DNA of 64,000 nt from an uncultured Eubacteriales bacterium (GTDB lineage Bacteria > Bacillota > Clostridia > Lachnospirales > Lachnospiraceae). Below are positions 1 to 7,538 of this stretch, piece by piece. The position numbers and the translations under genes were made by a program. The stretch is from contig CASFID010000014.1 in assembly GCA_949294665.1 (NCBI GenBank), positions 1-64,000 on the forward strand, in the 5' to 3' direction. The notes beneath the pieces are model-generated. The model had not been told where the DNA came from. It did not search any database and saw only the letters and a list, made by a program, of their open reading frames with translations. The number at the start of each line of letters is the position of its first letter. Within the stretch, counting starts at the first letter, position 1.

Positions 1-91
1 TATATCGCATTTTTTCAGATATAGCGACAGCTATGTCTATTTCAGCATGTCTATTTTTCACTTTTTAGATAATATTTACTTTTCAAAGTTC

Positions 92-138
92 AACGCCAGC
101 GTCTGCTGGCTATGATCACTCAGGATTCCGAGAGATCA
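92..138 (-). terminator. Possible terminator hairpins after the permease gene
   Basis: Just downstream of the permease stop (minus strand) lies a six-base-pair stem, GCCAGC with GCTGGC around a 4-nt loop (95-110). A second, longer ATGATC/GATCAT pair (111-138 region) sits beside it. No long T tract follows, so termination is only plausible. Further down, at 31-54, two ATGTCTAT half-sites resemble those in the arsR promoter. Confidence 0.35.
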
Positions 139-1152
139 TTAAACAATTAAATATTGTATTGCGTTGAAAAGATAGCCTACAATAATAATACCAGCGGCAC
201 ATATTCCAATGAAAATACCGAGCAGTTTCGGCTTAACTGCCTTGCGAAGCATAATTATTGAAGGGAGCGAGAGCGTTGTAACGGCCATCATAAAGGAAAG
301 GACAACGCCGAGCAAAGCACCTTTTGCAAGCAGGGCTTCTGCAATCGGGATTGTACCGAAAATATCCGCATACATCGGAATACCGACTATCGTAGCAAGA
401 ATTACGCCAAACGGATTATTTTCGCCAAGTGCTTTGACAATAAATTCTTCAGGAATCCAGTTGTGAATGAAAGCACCAATACCCACGCCGATCAGAACAT
501 AAGGAGCAACCTTTTTAGCGGTTTCAACAACCTGTTCCCACGCAAATTTCATACGATCTTTGAAATGCAGCTCCTCCTGCGGAACATCAATTGAGTGCCC
601 GTTTCGGATATATTCTTCCACTTGATTATCGAGGTGCAACTTTTCAATCAGCGTTCCGCCAGCCACAGCGATTACCAAACCGAATATTACATATAAAACA
701 GCAACTTTCCAGCCGAAAATACTCATCAGTAAGACAAGGCTTCCGAGGTCAACCATCGGCGAAGAAATCAAAAAGGAAAATGTAACGCCAAGCGGCAAGC
801 CTGCACTTGTAAACCCGATAAACAACGGAATAGAGGAACACGAGCAAAACGGTGTTACCGTACCGAGCAGGGCTGCGATGATATTTGCCCATATTCCGTG
901 AAATCTGCCGAGTATCTTTTTGGTTCTTTCGGGCGGGAAATAACTTTGAATATACGAGATAATCAAAATCAAAACGCCGAGCAGTACCATAATTTTTACA
1001 GTATCATAGATGAAAAACTGAATACTTCCTCCTATTTTGCCCGTGGTATCTAAACCGCAAGTGTTCAAAAATGTTTCAATGAGGCGATTCAGCCAGTTCA
1101 TACCGAGGACTTCATTTTGAAAAAAGTCCCAAATTGTTTTTAGTGTCTCCAT
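139..1152 (-). CDS. ArsP/DUF318-family membrane permease
   Basis: This is a 337-residue polytopic membrane protein of the DUF318/ArsP_1 permease family, which exports metalloids or organoarsenicals or handles other thiol-reactive metals. About eight to ten hydrophobic segments are visible. The family hallmark TPFCSCSS sits near residue 100 in a membrane segment, with two cysteines that could ligate a metal, and a second conserved glycine/proline-rich repeat (GIPMYADIFG) lies in the C-terminal half. It is the second gene of a two-gene unit after an ArsR repressor, about 90 bp away, so metal- or metalloid-inducible export is the natural reading. The true substrate (arsenical, other metal, or something else) cannot be told from sequence. 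Confidence 0.82.
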   Translation of the reverse strand: METLKTIWDFFQNEVLGMNWLNRLIETFLNTCGLDTTGKIGGSIQFFIYDTVKIMVLLGVLILIISYIQSYFPPERTKKILGRFHGIWANIIAALLGTVTPFCSCSSIPLFIGFTSAGLPLGVTFSFLISSPMVDLGSLVLLMSIFGWKVAVLYVIFGLVIAVAGGTLIEKLHLDNQVEEYIRNGHSIDVPQEELHFKDRMKFAWEQVVETAKKVAPYVLIGVGIGAFIHNWIPEEFIVKALGENNPFGVILATIVGIPMYADIFGTIPIAEALLAKGALLGVVLSFMMAVTTLSLPSIIMLRKAVKPKLLGIFIGICAAGIIIVGYLFNAIQYLIV

Positions 1153-1240
1153 AAAAAGCGCCTTTCACATAGTTATATTTAAATATATCGATTTGTTATC
1201 CCGAATATAAGCCGCGCGGAAAAGCAATCAATAAACTTCC

Positions 1241-1549
1241 TCACTTTTCACAGCACGACTTGTTTTCGCTTTCAACATCAAGTGTTGTCAACTGCCGCAA
1301 ACATTCTTTTGCCTGCTCCACACCTTTTTCTGAAATAGAATAGTGTGTCCATTTTCCCTCTTTGCGCCCGACAACTATTTCAGCGTCACAAAGAATTTTC
1401 ATATGGTGGGAAAGCGTAGGCTGTGTGACATTGATTTCTTCCAGCAGCTTGCAGGCGCATTTTTCACCTGAACGCAGCAGTTTTATAATCCTAATGCGGT
1501 TTTCATCACAAAACGCTTTGAAAATTGCCGCAATTCTTTTTTCATCCAT
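1241..1549 (-). CDS. ArsR/SmtB-family metal-responsive repressor
   Basis: This 102-residue winged-helix repressor has the ArsR recognition helix region around residues 40-55 (VTQPTLSHHMKIL). The sensor motif KCACKLLEE (residues 30-38) has the paired cysteines typical of As(III)/Sb(III)- or soft-metal-sensing members. The C-terminus ends in a further Cys-Cys pair. In this family, metal binding releases the repressor from a dyad overlapping its own promoter. Here two near-identical dyads (1567-1584 and 1602-1619) flank and overlap a strong promoter just upstream, so autoregulation together with the permease is very likely. Start ATG at 1547-1549 follows a GAGAGATGG stretch. Confidence 0.88.
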   Translation of the reverse strand: MDEKRIAAIFKAFCDENRIRIIKLLRSGEKCACKLLEEINVTQPTLSHHMKILCDAEIVVGRKEGKWTHYSISEKGVEQAKECLRQLTTLDVESENKSCCEK

Positions 1550-1566
1550 CTCTCTTAATCACCTAC

Positions 1567-1619
1567 CATAGATAAATGTCTATGTGTTATCATATGCAAT
1601 ACATAGAAAAATGTCAATA
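1567..1619 (-). promoter_or_regulatory. arsR promoter with two tandem operator dyads
   Basis: On the minus strand, -35 TTGACA (1612-1617) and -10 TATGAT (1589-1594) are separated by exactly 17 bp. Two copies of CATAGA-N6-TCTATG occur: a perfect one at 1567-1584 and a one-mismatch one at 1602-1619, with centres 35 bp apart. The upstream copy covers the -35 box and the other covers the transcription start. They are the probable ArsR binding sites. Confidence 0.75.
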
Positions 1620-1745
1620 TATTTTTTGATTTAAGTGAAACTTTTCGCTGCTTAAGAATCCTTCTTCGGTATCTGTCAAATTAATCCTGACTGTTATCGG
1701 TTCAGTTCCCATTGCTCCTGACTCCGTCATTTTCTTTTCGATCAT
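1614..1745 (-). pseudogene. Short unrecognised ORF, possible gene remnant
   Basis: The ORF encodes 43 residues beginning MIEKKMTESGAMG and containing ITVRINLTDTEEG. Its ATG overlaps the stop of a tiny upstream reading frame (MKKIDK, preceded by GGAAAG), an ATGA arrangement that suggests either coupling or a frameshifted remnant. Its end overlaps the arsR promoter. I recognise no family. It could be the tail of a decayed gene left at an insertion boundary. Confidence 0.25.
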
Positions 1746-1804
1746 TTATCAATTTTCTTCATAATTTCAACTTTCCTATTATACCATAACTTGCTTTATA
1801 TAAA

Positions 1805-1930
1805 CTAATTGTATATGTAGAATTTTCCGCCGCAGTGAGAACACGTTCCTATTTTCCATCGTGATTCCGGAATGAAGCCAAATACGCTCTTTCCACAGTG
1901 AGGGAAATAGATGTTATGAATCCCCTTATA
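1805..1930 (-). pseudogene. Zinc-ribbon gene fragment
   Basis: An open stretch with no usable start encodes about 41 residues containing PHCGKS and, 15-20 residues later, CSHCGGKF, ending shortly after at TAG. The C-x2-C spacing in the second knuckle and the CG after the first look like a small zinc ribbon. An in-frame stop (1931-1933) cuts it off upstream, so this appears to be the decayed 3' end of a larger gene. The remaining non-coding DNA between 1550 and 2015 shows nothing else I can name. Confidence 0.35.
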
Positions 1931-2015
1931 TCATTGTGTTGAGGTCTCATACCGCTCGGAAAGCTAAGGTGTTGTCCTCGCTCTCTCGGGTCTTTTATTC
2001 TCTATGTTACGCTAT

Positions 2016-3269
2016 TCAATTTTGCCTCTTTTTGGATAATTGCCTTTGCCCTTCTACAGACGCAGCCGTGCCGGCGGCATAGCCGCTGGCCCAGGCAAAT
2101 GTCAGATTATATCCGCCGCACATGCCGTCAACATCCAGGATTTCCCCCGCCAGATAGAAGCCCGGCACATACAGAGACTCCATCGTCTGCGGATCCACTT
2201 CTCTTGTGTCAACGCCGCCGCAGCACACCTGTGCCTTTTCAAAAGAGTTGGAAGCAGTGACGCGGACACAGAACTCTTTTATCCTGTCCGTGAGTTTTTC
2301 CAGATCACTGTCCGAAAGATCTCCCGCTTTTCTGTCCTCCGGGATTCTGGACAGCCGGATCCAAAGATCAGAGAGCTTTTGATGAAAGAGTCCGATCAGG
2401 AACATCCGAGCCTTCTTTTCCGGTCTGGCCGCTGCACGGGCGCGCAGGAAAGCACACATCTGATCCCGTGACAGATCGGGCATAAAGTCAAGAAGCGCGT
2501 ACACCTCTTTCTTCTCATAGAGAAGCCGGGAAGCATAGCGGCTCACCTGAAACACCGGTATCCCTGAAATACCATAGTCTGCAAGCTGTATCTCACCTGT
2601 GTCCCGGGCGATGCAGGATCCCTCCGACCATATGGATACCGTCCCCTGGGCGCGGACGCCGGCTATACTTTTAAAAAACTTTTCCTCACAGCGCAGCTGC
2701 ACGAGAGCGGGAAGGACCGGGATGATCCGGTGCCCCAGACTCTTCGCAAGCGCGTATCCCGAACCGTCGGAGCCGGTGGAGGGCGCCGCTTTGGATCCTG
2801 TGGCAAGGATCACGCGGTCTGCGCGTACTGTGCCCTTATCCGTTGTAACCACAAATCCATTCTTAACCGGACGGATATCTGTACAGTTGATTTCTGTCCT
2901 CACTTCAACGTCCAGCCTCTCGATCTCCATCCGGAACGCGTCCAGGACCGCCCTCGCCTGATCAGAATTCGGGTAGATATATCCGTTTCTGTTCTTCGAA
3001 TAGACGCCGAGCTGCAGGAAAAACGAGATTACATCCCGGGCGTTGAAGTTCTCCACGACGTCCCACGGAAACAAGGGATTATCCGAGCGATAGCATACGG
3101 GTTCCTGCAGGATATTTGTGAAATTGCATCTGCCGTTTCCTGTGGACAGGATTTTCTTCCCGATACGGTCATTATGTTCCAGAAGAATGACATGAGCGCC
3201 GTTTGACGCAGCAGTCACGGCCGCCATCATACCCGAAGCCCCGCCTCCGATCACTGCCACTGATCTCAT
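2016..3269 (-). CDS. HI0933/YhiN-family FAD-dependent oxidoreductase
   Basis: This 417-residue flavoprotein belongs to the HI0933 (BaiN-like) family. It begins with a dinucleotide-binding fold, GGGASG at residues 8-13, followed by the family signature around residues 38-52 (KKILSTGNGRCNFTN). A second conserved stretch near the C-terminus (GGYNLTFAWASG) closes the FAD site. Family members are usually annotated as NAD(P)/FAD-dependent oxidoreductases. A few have been tied to reductive steps on steroids, but most have no assigned substrate. It is the last gene of the mutS-mutL-miaA-lyase operon and overlaps the upstream lyase gene by 4 bp, implying translational coupling. Confidence 0.88.
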   Translation of the reverse strand: MRSVAVIGGGASGMMAAVTAASNGAHVILLEHNDRIGKKILSTGNGRCNFTNILQEPVCYRSDNPLFPWDVVENFNARDVISFFLQLGVYSKNRNGYIYPNSDQARAVLDAFRMEIERLDVEVRTEINCTDIRPVKNGFVVTTDKGTVRADRVILATGSKAAPSTGSDGSGYALAKSLGHRIIPVLPALVQLRCEEKFFKSIAGVRAQGTVSIWSEGSCIARDTGEIQLADYGISGIPVFQVSRYASRLLYEKKEVYALLDFMPDLSRDQMCAFLRARAAARPEKKARMFLIGLFHQKLSDLWIRLSRIPEDRKAGDLSDSDLEKLTDRIKEFCVRVTASNSFEKAQVCCGGVDTREVDPQTMESLYVPGFYLAGEILDVDGMCGGYNLTFAWASGYAAGTAASVEGQRQLSKKRQN

Positions 3270-4576
3270 ACGCTCCTCCTTATCCTCTCTTCGCTTATTG
3301 TCCCTGCGTCAACCATGCTCTGCAGAGATTTCAATATCCCCAGCTTTGCATGGTTCCATGTAAGTCCTCCCTGAAAATACACGGCATATGGCGGTTTGAT
3401 TGGTCCGTCCGCCGACAGTTCGATAGACGAGCCCTGCACGAAAGCTCCCGCCGCCATGATCACATCGCTGTCATATCCCGGCATCGCCCACGGCTCCGGC
3501 GATACATAGCTGTCCACCGGAGCGGCCGCCTGGATCCCCCTGCAAAATGCAATGACTCCTTCCGGCGAACCAAGAGTGACGGCCTGGATGATATCATGCC
3601 GGGATTCCCGGCTGTTCGGTATGACCGGGAACCCCAGTCCCTCATAAACGCCCGCAGCGAACACCGCGCCTTTTAACGCGCCACACACTACCGTCGGAGC
3701 AAGGAAAAATCCCTGGTAGAGAGACTGCATCACTCCAAGCGAAGCCCCGACTTCCCTTCCAAGTCCCGGCGACGTCAGACGGCACGCACAGTTTTCGATA
3801 AGCTCTTTCTTTCCGGCGATATATCCCCCGATCGGCGCCAGTCCGCCGCCGGGATTTTTAATAAGAGAGCCGACGATCATGTCTGCTCCCACATCGCTTG
3901 GCTCAGTCCGCTCGACAAACTCGCCGTAACAGTTGTCCACCATGCAGATCACATCCGGTCTCCGTTCCTTGATAAACGCGATCAGCTCGCCGATTTTCTC
4001 CACAGAATAGCTCGGCCGTGTCTGATATCCTTTTGACCGCTGGATCGTTACCACTTTTGTTTTCTCAGTGAGGGCCTTTTCAATCGCCGGATAATCAAAG
4101 TATCCGTCCTCCAAAAGCTCTGTCTGACGGTATATCACTCCGTATTCTGCGAGGGATCCCCGGGAAGGGCGTATGCCGATTACCTCCTCCAGCGTATCAT
4201 ACGGCTTCCCCACAGGCGAAAGGAGCTCATCCCCCGGTCGAAGGTTCGCAGAGAGCGCCACTGCCAGCGCATGTGTCCCGCAGGTTATCTGCGGGCGCAC
4301 AAGAGCCGCCTCTGTATGGAATGTAGACGCATATACGGCTTCCAGAGTATCTCTTCCCATATCGTTATAACCATATCCGCTGACATAGTTAAAACAGCTC
4401 TCGCTGACGCGGTTTTTTTGCATCGCGTGGAGGACCTTGAGCTGATTGTACTCTGCCGTCTCGTCAAACCGGCGGAAACGTCCGCCCAGTTCTTCCTCTA
4501 TCTTCTGCCCGTATGCCCGGACTTCAGGGGATATTCCCATCTGTTCATACATATATTGTGTATCTGTCCTGTTCAT
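3266..4576 (-). CDS. PLP-dependent C-S lyase (methionine gamma-lyase/YnbB family)
   Basis: This 436-residue fold-type I PLP enzyme belongs to the family annotated as methionine gamma-lyase family protein or aluminium resistance protein. The probable Schiff-base lysine is Lys240 in SLIKNPGGG, and Asp214 (VDNCYGEF) would pair with the pyridine nitrogen. The N-terminal NQLKVL...SGYGYND segment (residues 44-72) is typical. It likely eliminates sulfur from a Cys- or Met-related substrate, but the physiological substrate is unknown. The gene is linked to miaA and mutL in many Firmicutes. It overlaps miaA upstream and the flavoprotein gene downstream by 4 bp each. Confidence 0.85.
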   Translation of the reverse strand: MNRTDTQYMYEQMGISPEVRAYGQKIEEELGGRFRRFDETAEYNQLKVLHAMQKNRVSESCFNYVSGYGYNDMGRDTLEAVYASTFHTEAALVRPQITCGTHALAVALSANLRPGDELLSPVGKPYDTLEEVIGIRPSRGSLAEYGVIYRQTELLEDGYFDYPAIEKALTEKTKVVTIQRSKGYQTRPSYSVEKIGELIAFIKERRPDVICMVDNCYGEFVERTEPSDVGADMIVGSLIKNPGGGLAPIGGYIAGKKELIENCACRLTSPGLGREVGASLGVMQSLYQGFFLAPTVVCGALKGAVFAAGVYEGLGFPVIPNSRESRHDIIQAVTLGSPEGVIAFCRGIQAAAPVDSYVSPEPWAMPGYDSDVIMAAGAFVQGSSIELSADGPIKPPYAVYFQGGLTWNHAKLGILKSLQSMVDAGTISEERIRRSV

Positions 4577-5547
4577 ATCTTATCCGTCCTCTGTTTATTT
4601 ATAAATCCTTTTGATAAAAGATAATCCGTGATCTTTTCAAGCATGACGTCTTCATCCTGGCCGCATGAGGAACGATCGATCCAGATCACGTCTCTCTCTC
4701 TTTTAAACCAGGTGAGCTGCCTTTTTGCAAAATGTCTTGTGTCCCGCTTGATGATGCGGACCGCCTCCTCGATCGGATACTCGCCCTCCAGACAGGCGTA
4801 AAGCTCTTTGTAGCCAAGCCCCTGCATGGACGTTGCATCCCGCCTGACGCCGCGTTCTTTCAACGCCCGCACTTCTTCTGACAATCCCTGCTCCATCATC
4901 TTGTCTACTCGCCGGTCGATACGCTCATAAAGTCTGCTTCTCTCATCTGTGAGCACAAAATATACATAGTGATAAGGAGAGTGTTTCTGTTTCTCCCTGG
5001 CGTTATGCTCTGAGATCTTTCTGCCGGTCTGTTTATGGAACTCAAGAGCGCGTATGATCCGTTTGGTATTATGCGGATGGATCTGCAGCGCCGCTCCCGG
5101 ATCCGCCTCCCTGAGCAGGCAGTGAAGATACTCTCCGCCCTTTTCCCCGGCAAGCCGCTCCAGGCTGCGCCGATAGGTTATATCGCCGTCATTTTCTTCA
5201 AAATCTATATCATAGAGCAGCGCCTGGATATAAAATCCTGTCCCGCCCACCACAAGCGGGACTTTTCCTCTTTCGATGATGTTCTCTACAGCTTCCTTTG
5301 CCATTTTCTGGAAACGTACGACGTTAAACTCGTCTTCCGGCTCCAGTATATCTATGAGATGATGGGGAATCCCGTCCATTTCCTCCGCGGTTATCTTCGC
5401 GGAGCCGATATCCATACCGCGGTATACCTGCATGGAATCCGCAGATATGATCTCAGCGTTTATCAGCTCTGCCAGCCGGACGGAAAGCGCTGTTTTCCCG
5501 ACAGCCGTAGGTCCTGCCAGTATAATAAGTGGTTTCTTCGTCATCAC
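4573..5547 (-). CDS. miaA: tRNA dimethylallyltransferase MiaA
   Basis: This 324-residue enzyme transfers a dimethylallyl group from DMAPP to N6 of A37 in tRNAs that read UNN codons, improving codon-anticodon fidelity. The P-loop GPTAVGKT is at residues 12-19, followed by the substrate-binding stretches SADSMQVYRGMDIG and PHHLID (near residue 60). The C-terminal KRDTRHFAKRQLTWFK segment is the tRNA-binding signature. Length is normal for the family. The start overlaps the mutL stop by 4 bp (ATGA) and its end overlaps the lyase gene in the same way. Confidence 0.97.
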   Translation of the reverse strand: MMTKKPLIILAGPTAVGKTALSVRLAELINAEIISADSMQVYRGMDIGSAKITAEEMDGIPHHLIDILEPEDEFNVVRFQKMAKEAVENIIERGKVPLVVGGTGFYIQALLYDIDFEENDGDITYRRSLERLAGEKGGEYLHCLLREADPGAALQIHPHNTKRIIRALEFHKQTGRKISEHNAREKQKHSPYHYVYFVLTDERSRLYERIDRRVDKMMEQGLSEEVRALKERGVRRDATSMQGLGYKELYACLEGEYPIEEAVRIIKRDTRHFAKRQLTWFKRERDVIWIDRSSCGQDEDVMLEKITDYLLSKGFINKQRTDKI

Positions 5548-7520
5548 ACGATCCTCTTAAACTTCTTTTCCAGCTCTTTCTTTGTCATCGCAATGATCGT
5601 CGGCCTTCCGTGCGGGCAGTGATAAGGATTATCCAGCGTCAGAAGCTCTCCGATCAGTGCGTCGACTTCCTGCGCGGACAGACGGCTGTTACCTTTCACT
5701 GCAGCTTTGCACGACATGGACGCTACCTTTTCATCGATCAGTTCGGGCGTCATGGAAGTTGTCAGACCGTCGGAAAGATCATCGATCATCTCTATCAGAA
5801 GTTCTTTTTTCGCGATCCCGAAGAGATTATCCGGCACTGCCCTTACGGCATACTCTTCCCCGCCGAAAGGTTCGATCTCAAATCCTATGCGTGCGAACCG
5901 GTCCATATTTTCTTCCAGGAGACGCGCTTCCTGCATGGAGAGAGACAGGATGACAGGCGGACTTAAATACTGGGAAGTAAATTCCCGCGTTTTCATTCCC
6001 TTCAGCGTGCGCTCATAGAGTACGCGCTCATGAGCCGCGTGCTGATCTATGATGTAGAGATTATCCTGATACTGTACAAGCCAGTATGTATCAAATACCT
6101 GACCGATGATCCTGTATTCCGCCCGCACCTCTCTTTTGAGAAAATTCTCCTCAAAGAGATCCATCTGGCAGGGCGCAGCGCTCCTGTTCTGATCCGGTCC
6201 GTCTGTCTCCAGCGATTTATCTTCTGTTCGGGAACCGTAACGGACCGTTTCCCTGATCCGGTCCGTCTGTTCTTCCTGCCGGTAGATGCCGCTTTTGTCA
6301 GACACCTCTGCCGAAGACGCTCTCTGATGATACGCTGTGACACGCTCCCTCATCTTGCGGATGAAATAGTCTTCATCACGCACGGATGTCTCCCTGACCT
6401 GGCCGTCCGTCTCCACCTCAGGGTTCTTCGGCTTTAACAGGAAGGGACTCTGCTCTTCTTTTGTTTTTGATTTTCCCTTCTCTTTCTGCCCTTTGGCAGC
6501 CGGAGCGGGAACTTCCGCTCTCTGGATGAGTTCGGGTTCAAGAAGACGCCGGTGCACACTCTCGAATACCGTATTATAGACGTCCTGCTGTCGCTGGAAT
6601 CTCAGTTCCATTTTTGTCGGATGGACATTGACATCGATGGCCTCTCCATCAATATGAAAATGAAGCACTGCGAACGGAAATCTGTGCTGCATGGTGAAAT
6701 CTCTGTAAGCGTCTTCCAGCGCCTTTGATATCATCTGGCTCCTGACATAACGTCCGTTCACGAAGAAATTCTCAAAGTTCCGGTTTCCTCTTGTGATCAC
6801 CGGCTTTCCTAGATATCCTGTGATCCGCAGACCGTCTTTTTCGCAGTCGATATCCAGCAGATTCGCCGCCACATCACGTCCGTATATACTGTAGATCACA
6901 TCTTTTAATCTGCCGTTTCCGGAAGTCCTCATCTTCTCCTGTCCATTGTTGACAAAACGGAAAGACACCTCCGGATGAGAAAGCGCCAGGTGCATGAGCA
7001 GATCCTGCACATGCCCGGCTTCCGTCATGGGAGTCTTTAAGAACTTTCTCCTTGCAGGGACATTGTAAAATAACTGGCGCACAAGAAATGTGCTGCCCTC
7101 CCGGGCTCCCGTCTCATCGAGAGCGGTCTCCCTGCCCCCTTCGATGACGTAACGGGTGCCCAGTTCTTCCTCCGCAGTCTTTGTGGTCAGTTCCGTCTGC
7201 GTCACAGCCGCGATGCTCGAGAGCGCCTCTCCGCGGAAGCCCAGCGAACGGATATGCGCAATATCTTCAACACTGCTGATTTTACTCGTAGAGTGCCGCA
7301 GGAAAGCGCTTCTCACTTCGTCGTGCGGGATACCGCACCCGTTGTCCGAGATACGGATCAGTGAGATGCCGCCGTCCTTTATCTCTATCGTAACAGAAGA
7401 CGCCTTCGCATCAATCGAGTTTTCCACGAGTTCTTTTACGATAGATGCAGGGCGTTCGATCACCTCTCCTGCGGCAATCTTGTCGATCGTTACCTGGTCA
7501 AGTACATGTATATGAGGCAT
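5544..7520 (-). CDS. mutL: DNA mismatch repair protein MutL
   Basis: I place the start at ATG 7518-7520 (MPHIHVLDQ), which follows AAGGAG by 6 nt, giving 658 residues. The frame remains open for six more codons upstream. The N-terminal GHKL ATPase shows ELVENSIDA, DNGCGI and GFRGEALSSI. The C-terminal domain carries the endonuclease motif DQHAAHER and the zinc-site motif CPHGRP near the end, so this is a nicking MutL as expected in an organism without MutH. The linker (about residues 340-450) is long, charged and low in complexity. It is downstream of mutS in the same operon, 18 bp from the mutS stop, and overlaps miaA. Confidence 0.97.
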   Translation of the reverse strand: MPHIHVLDQVTIDKIAAGEVIERPASIVKELVENSIDAKASSVTIEIKDGGISLIRISDNGCGIPHDEVRSAFLRHSTSKISSVEDIAHIRSLGFRGEALSSIAAVTQTELTTKTAEEELGTRYVIEGGRETALDETGAREGSTFLVRQLFYNVPARRKFLKTPMTEAGHVQDLLMHLALSHPEVSFRFVNNGQEKMRTSGNGRLKDVIYSIYGRDVAANLLDIDCEKDGLRITGYLGKPVITRGNRNFENFFVNGRYVRSQMISKALEDAYRDFTMQHRFPFAVLHFHIDGEAIDVNVHPTKMELRFQRQQDVYNTVFESVHRRLLEPELIQRAEVPAPAAKGQKEKGKSKTKEEQSPFLLKPKNPEVETDGQVRETSVRDEDYFIRKMRERVTAYHQRASSAEVSDKSGIYRQEEQTDRIRETVRYGSRTEDKSLETDGPDQNRSAAPCQMDLFEENFLKREVRAEYRIIGQVFDTYWLVQYQDNLYIIDQHAAHERVLYERTLKGMKTREFTSQYLSPPVILSLSMQEARLLEENMDRFARIGFEIEPFGGEEYAVRAVPDNLFGIAKKELLIEMIDDLSDGLTTSMTPELIDEKVASMSCKAAVKGNSRLSAQEVDALIGELLTLDNPYHCPHGRPTIIAMTKKELEKKFKRIV

Positions 7521-7538
7521 GCCTGTCTCCTTTCTCAC

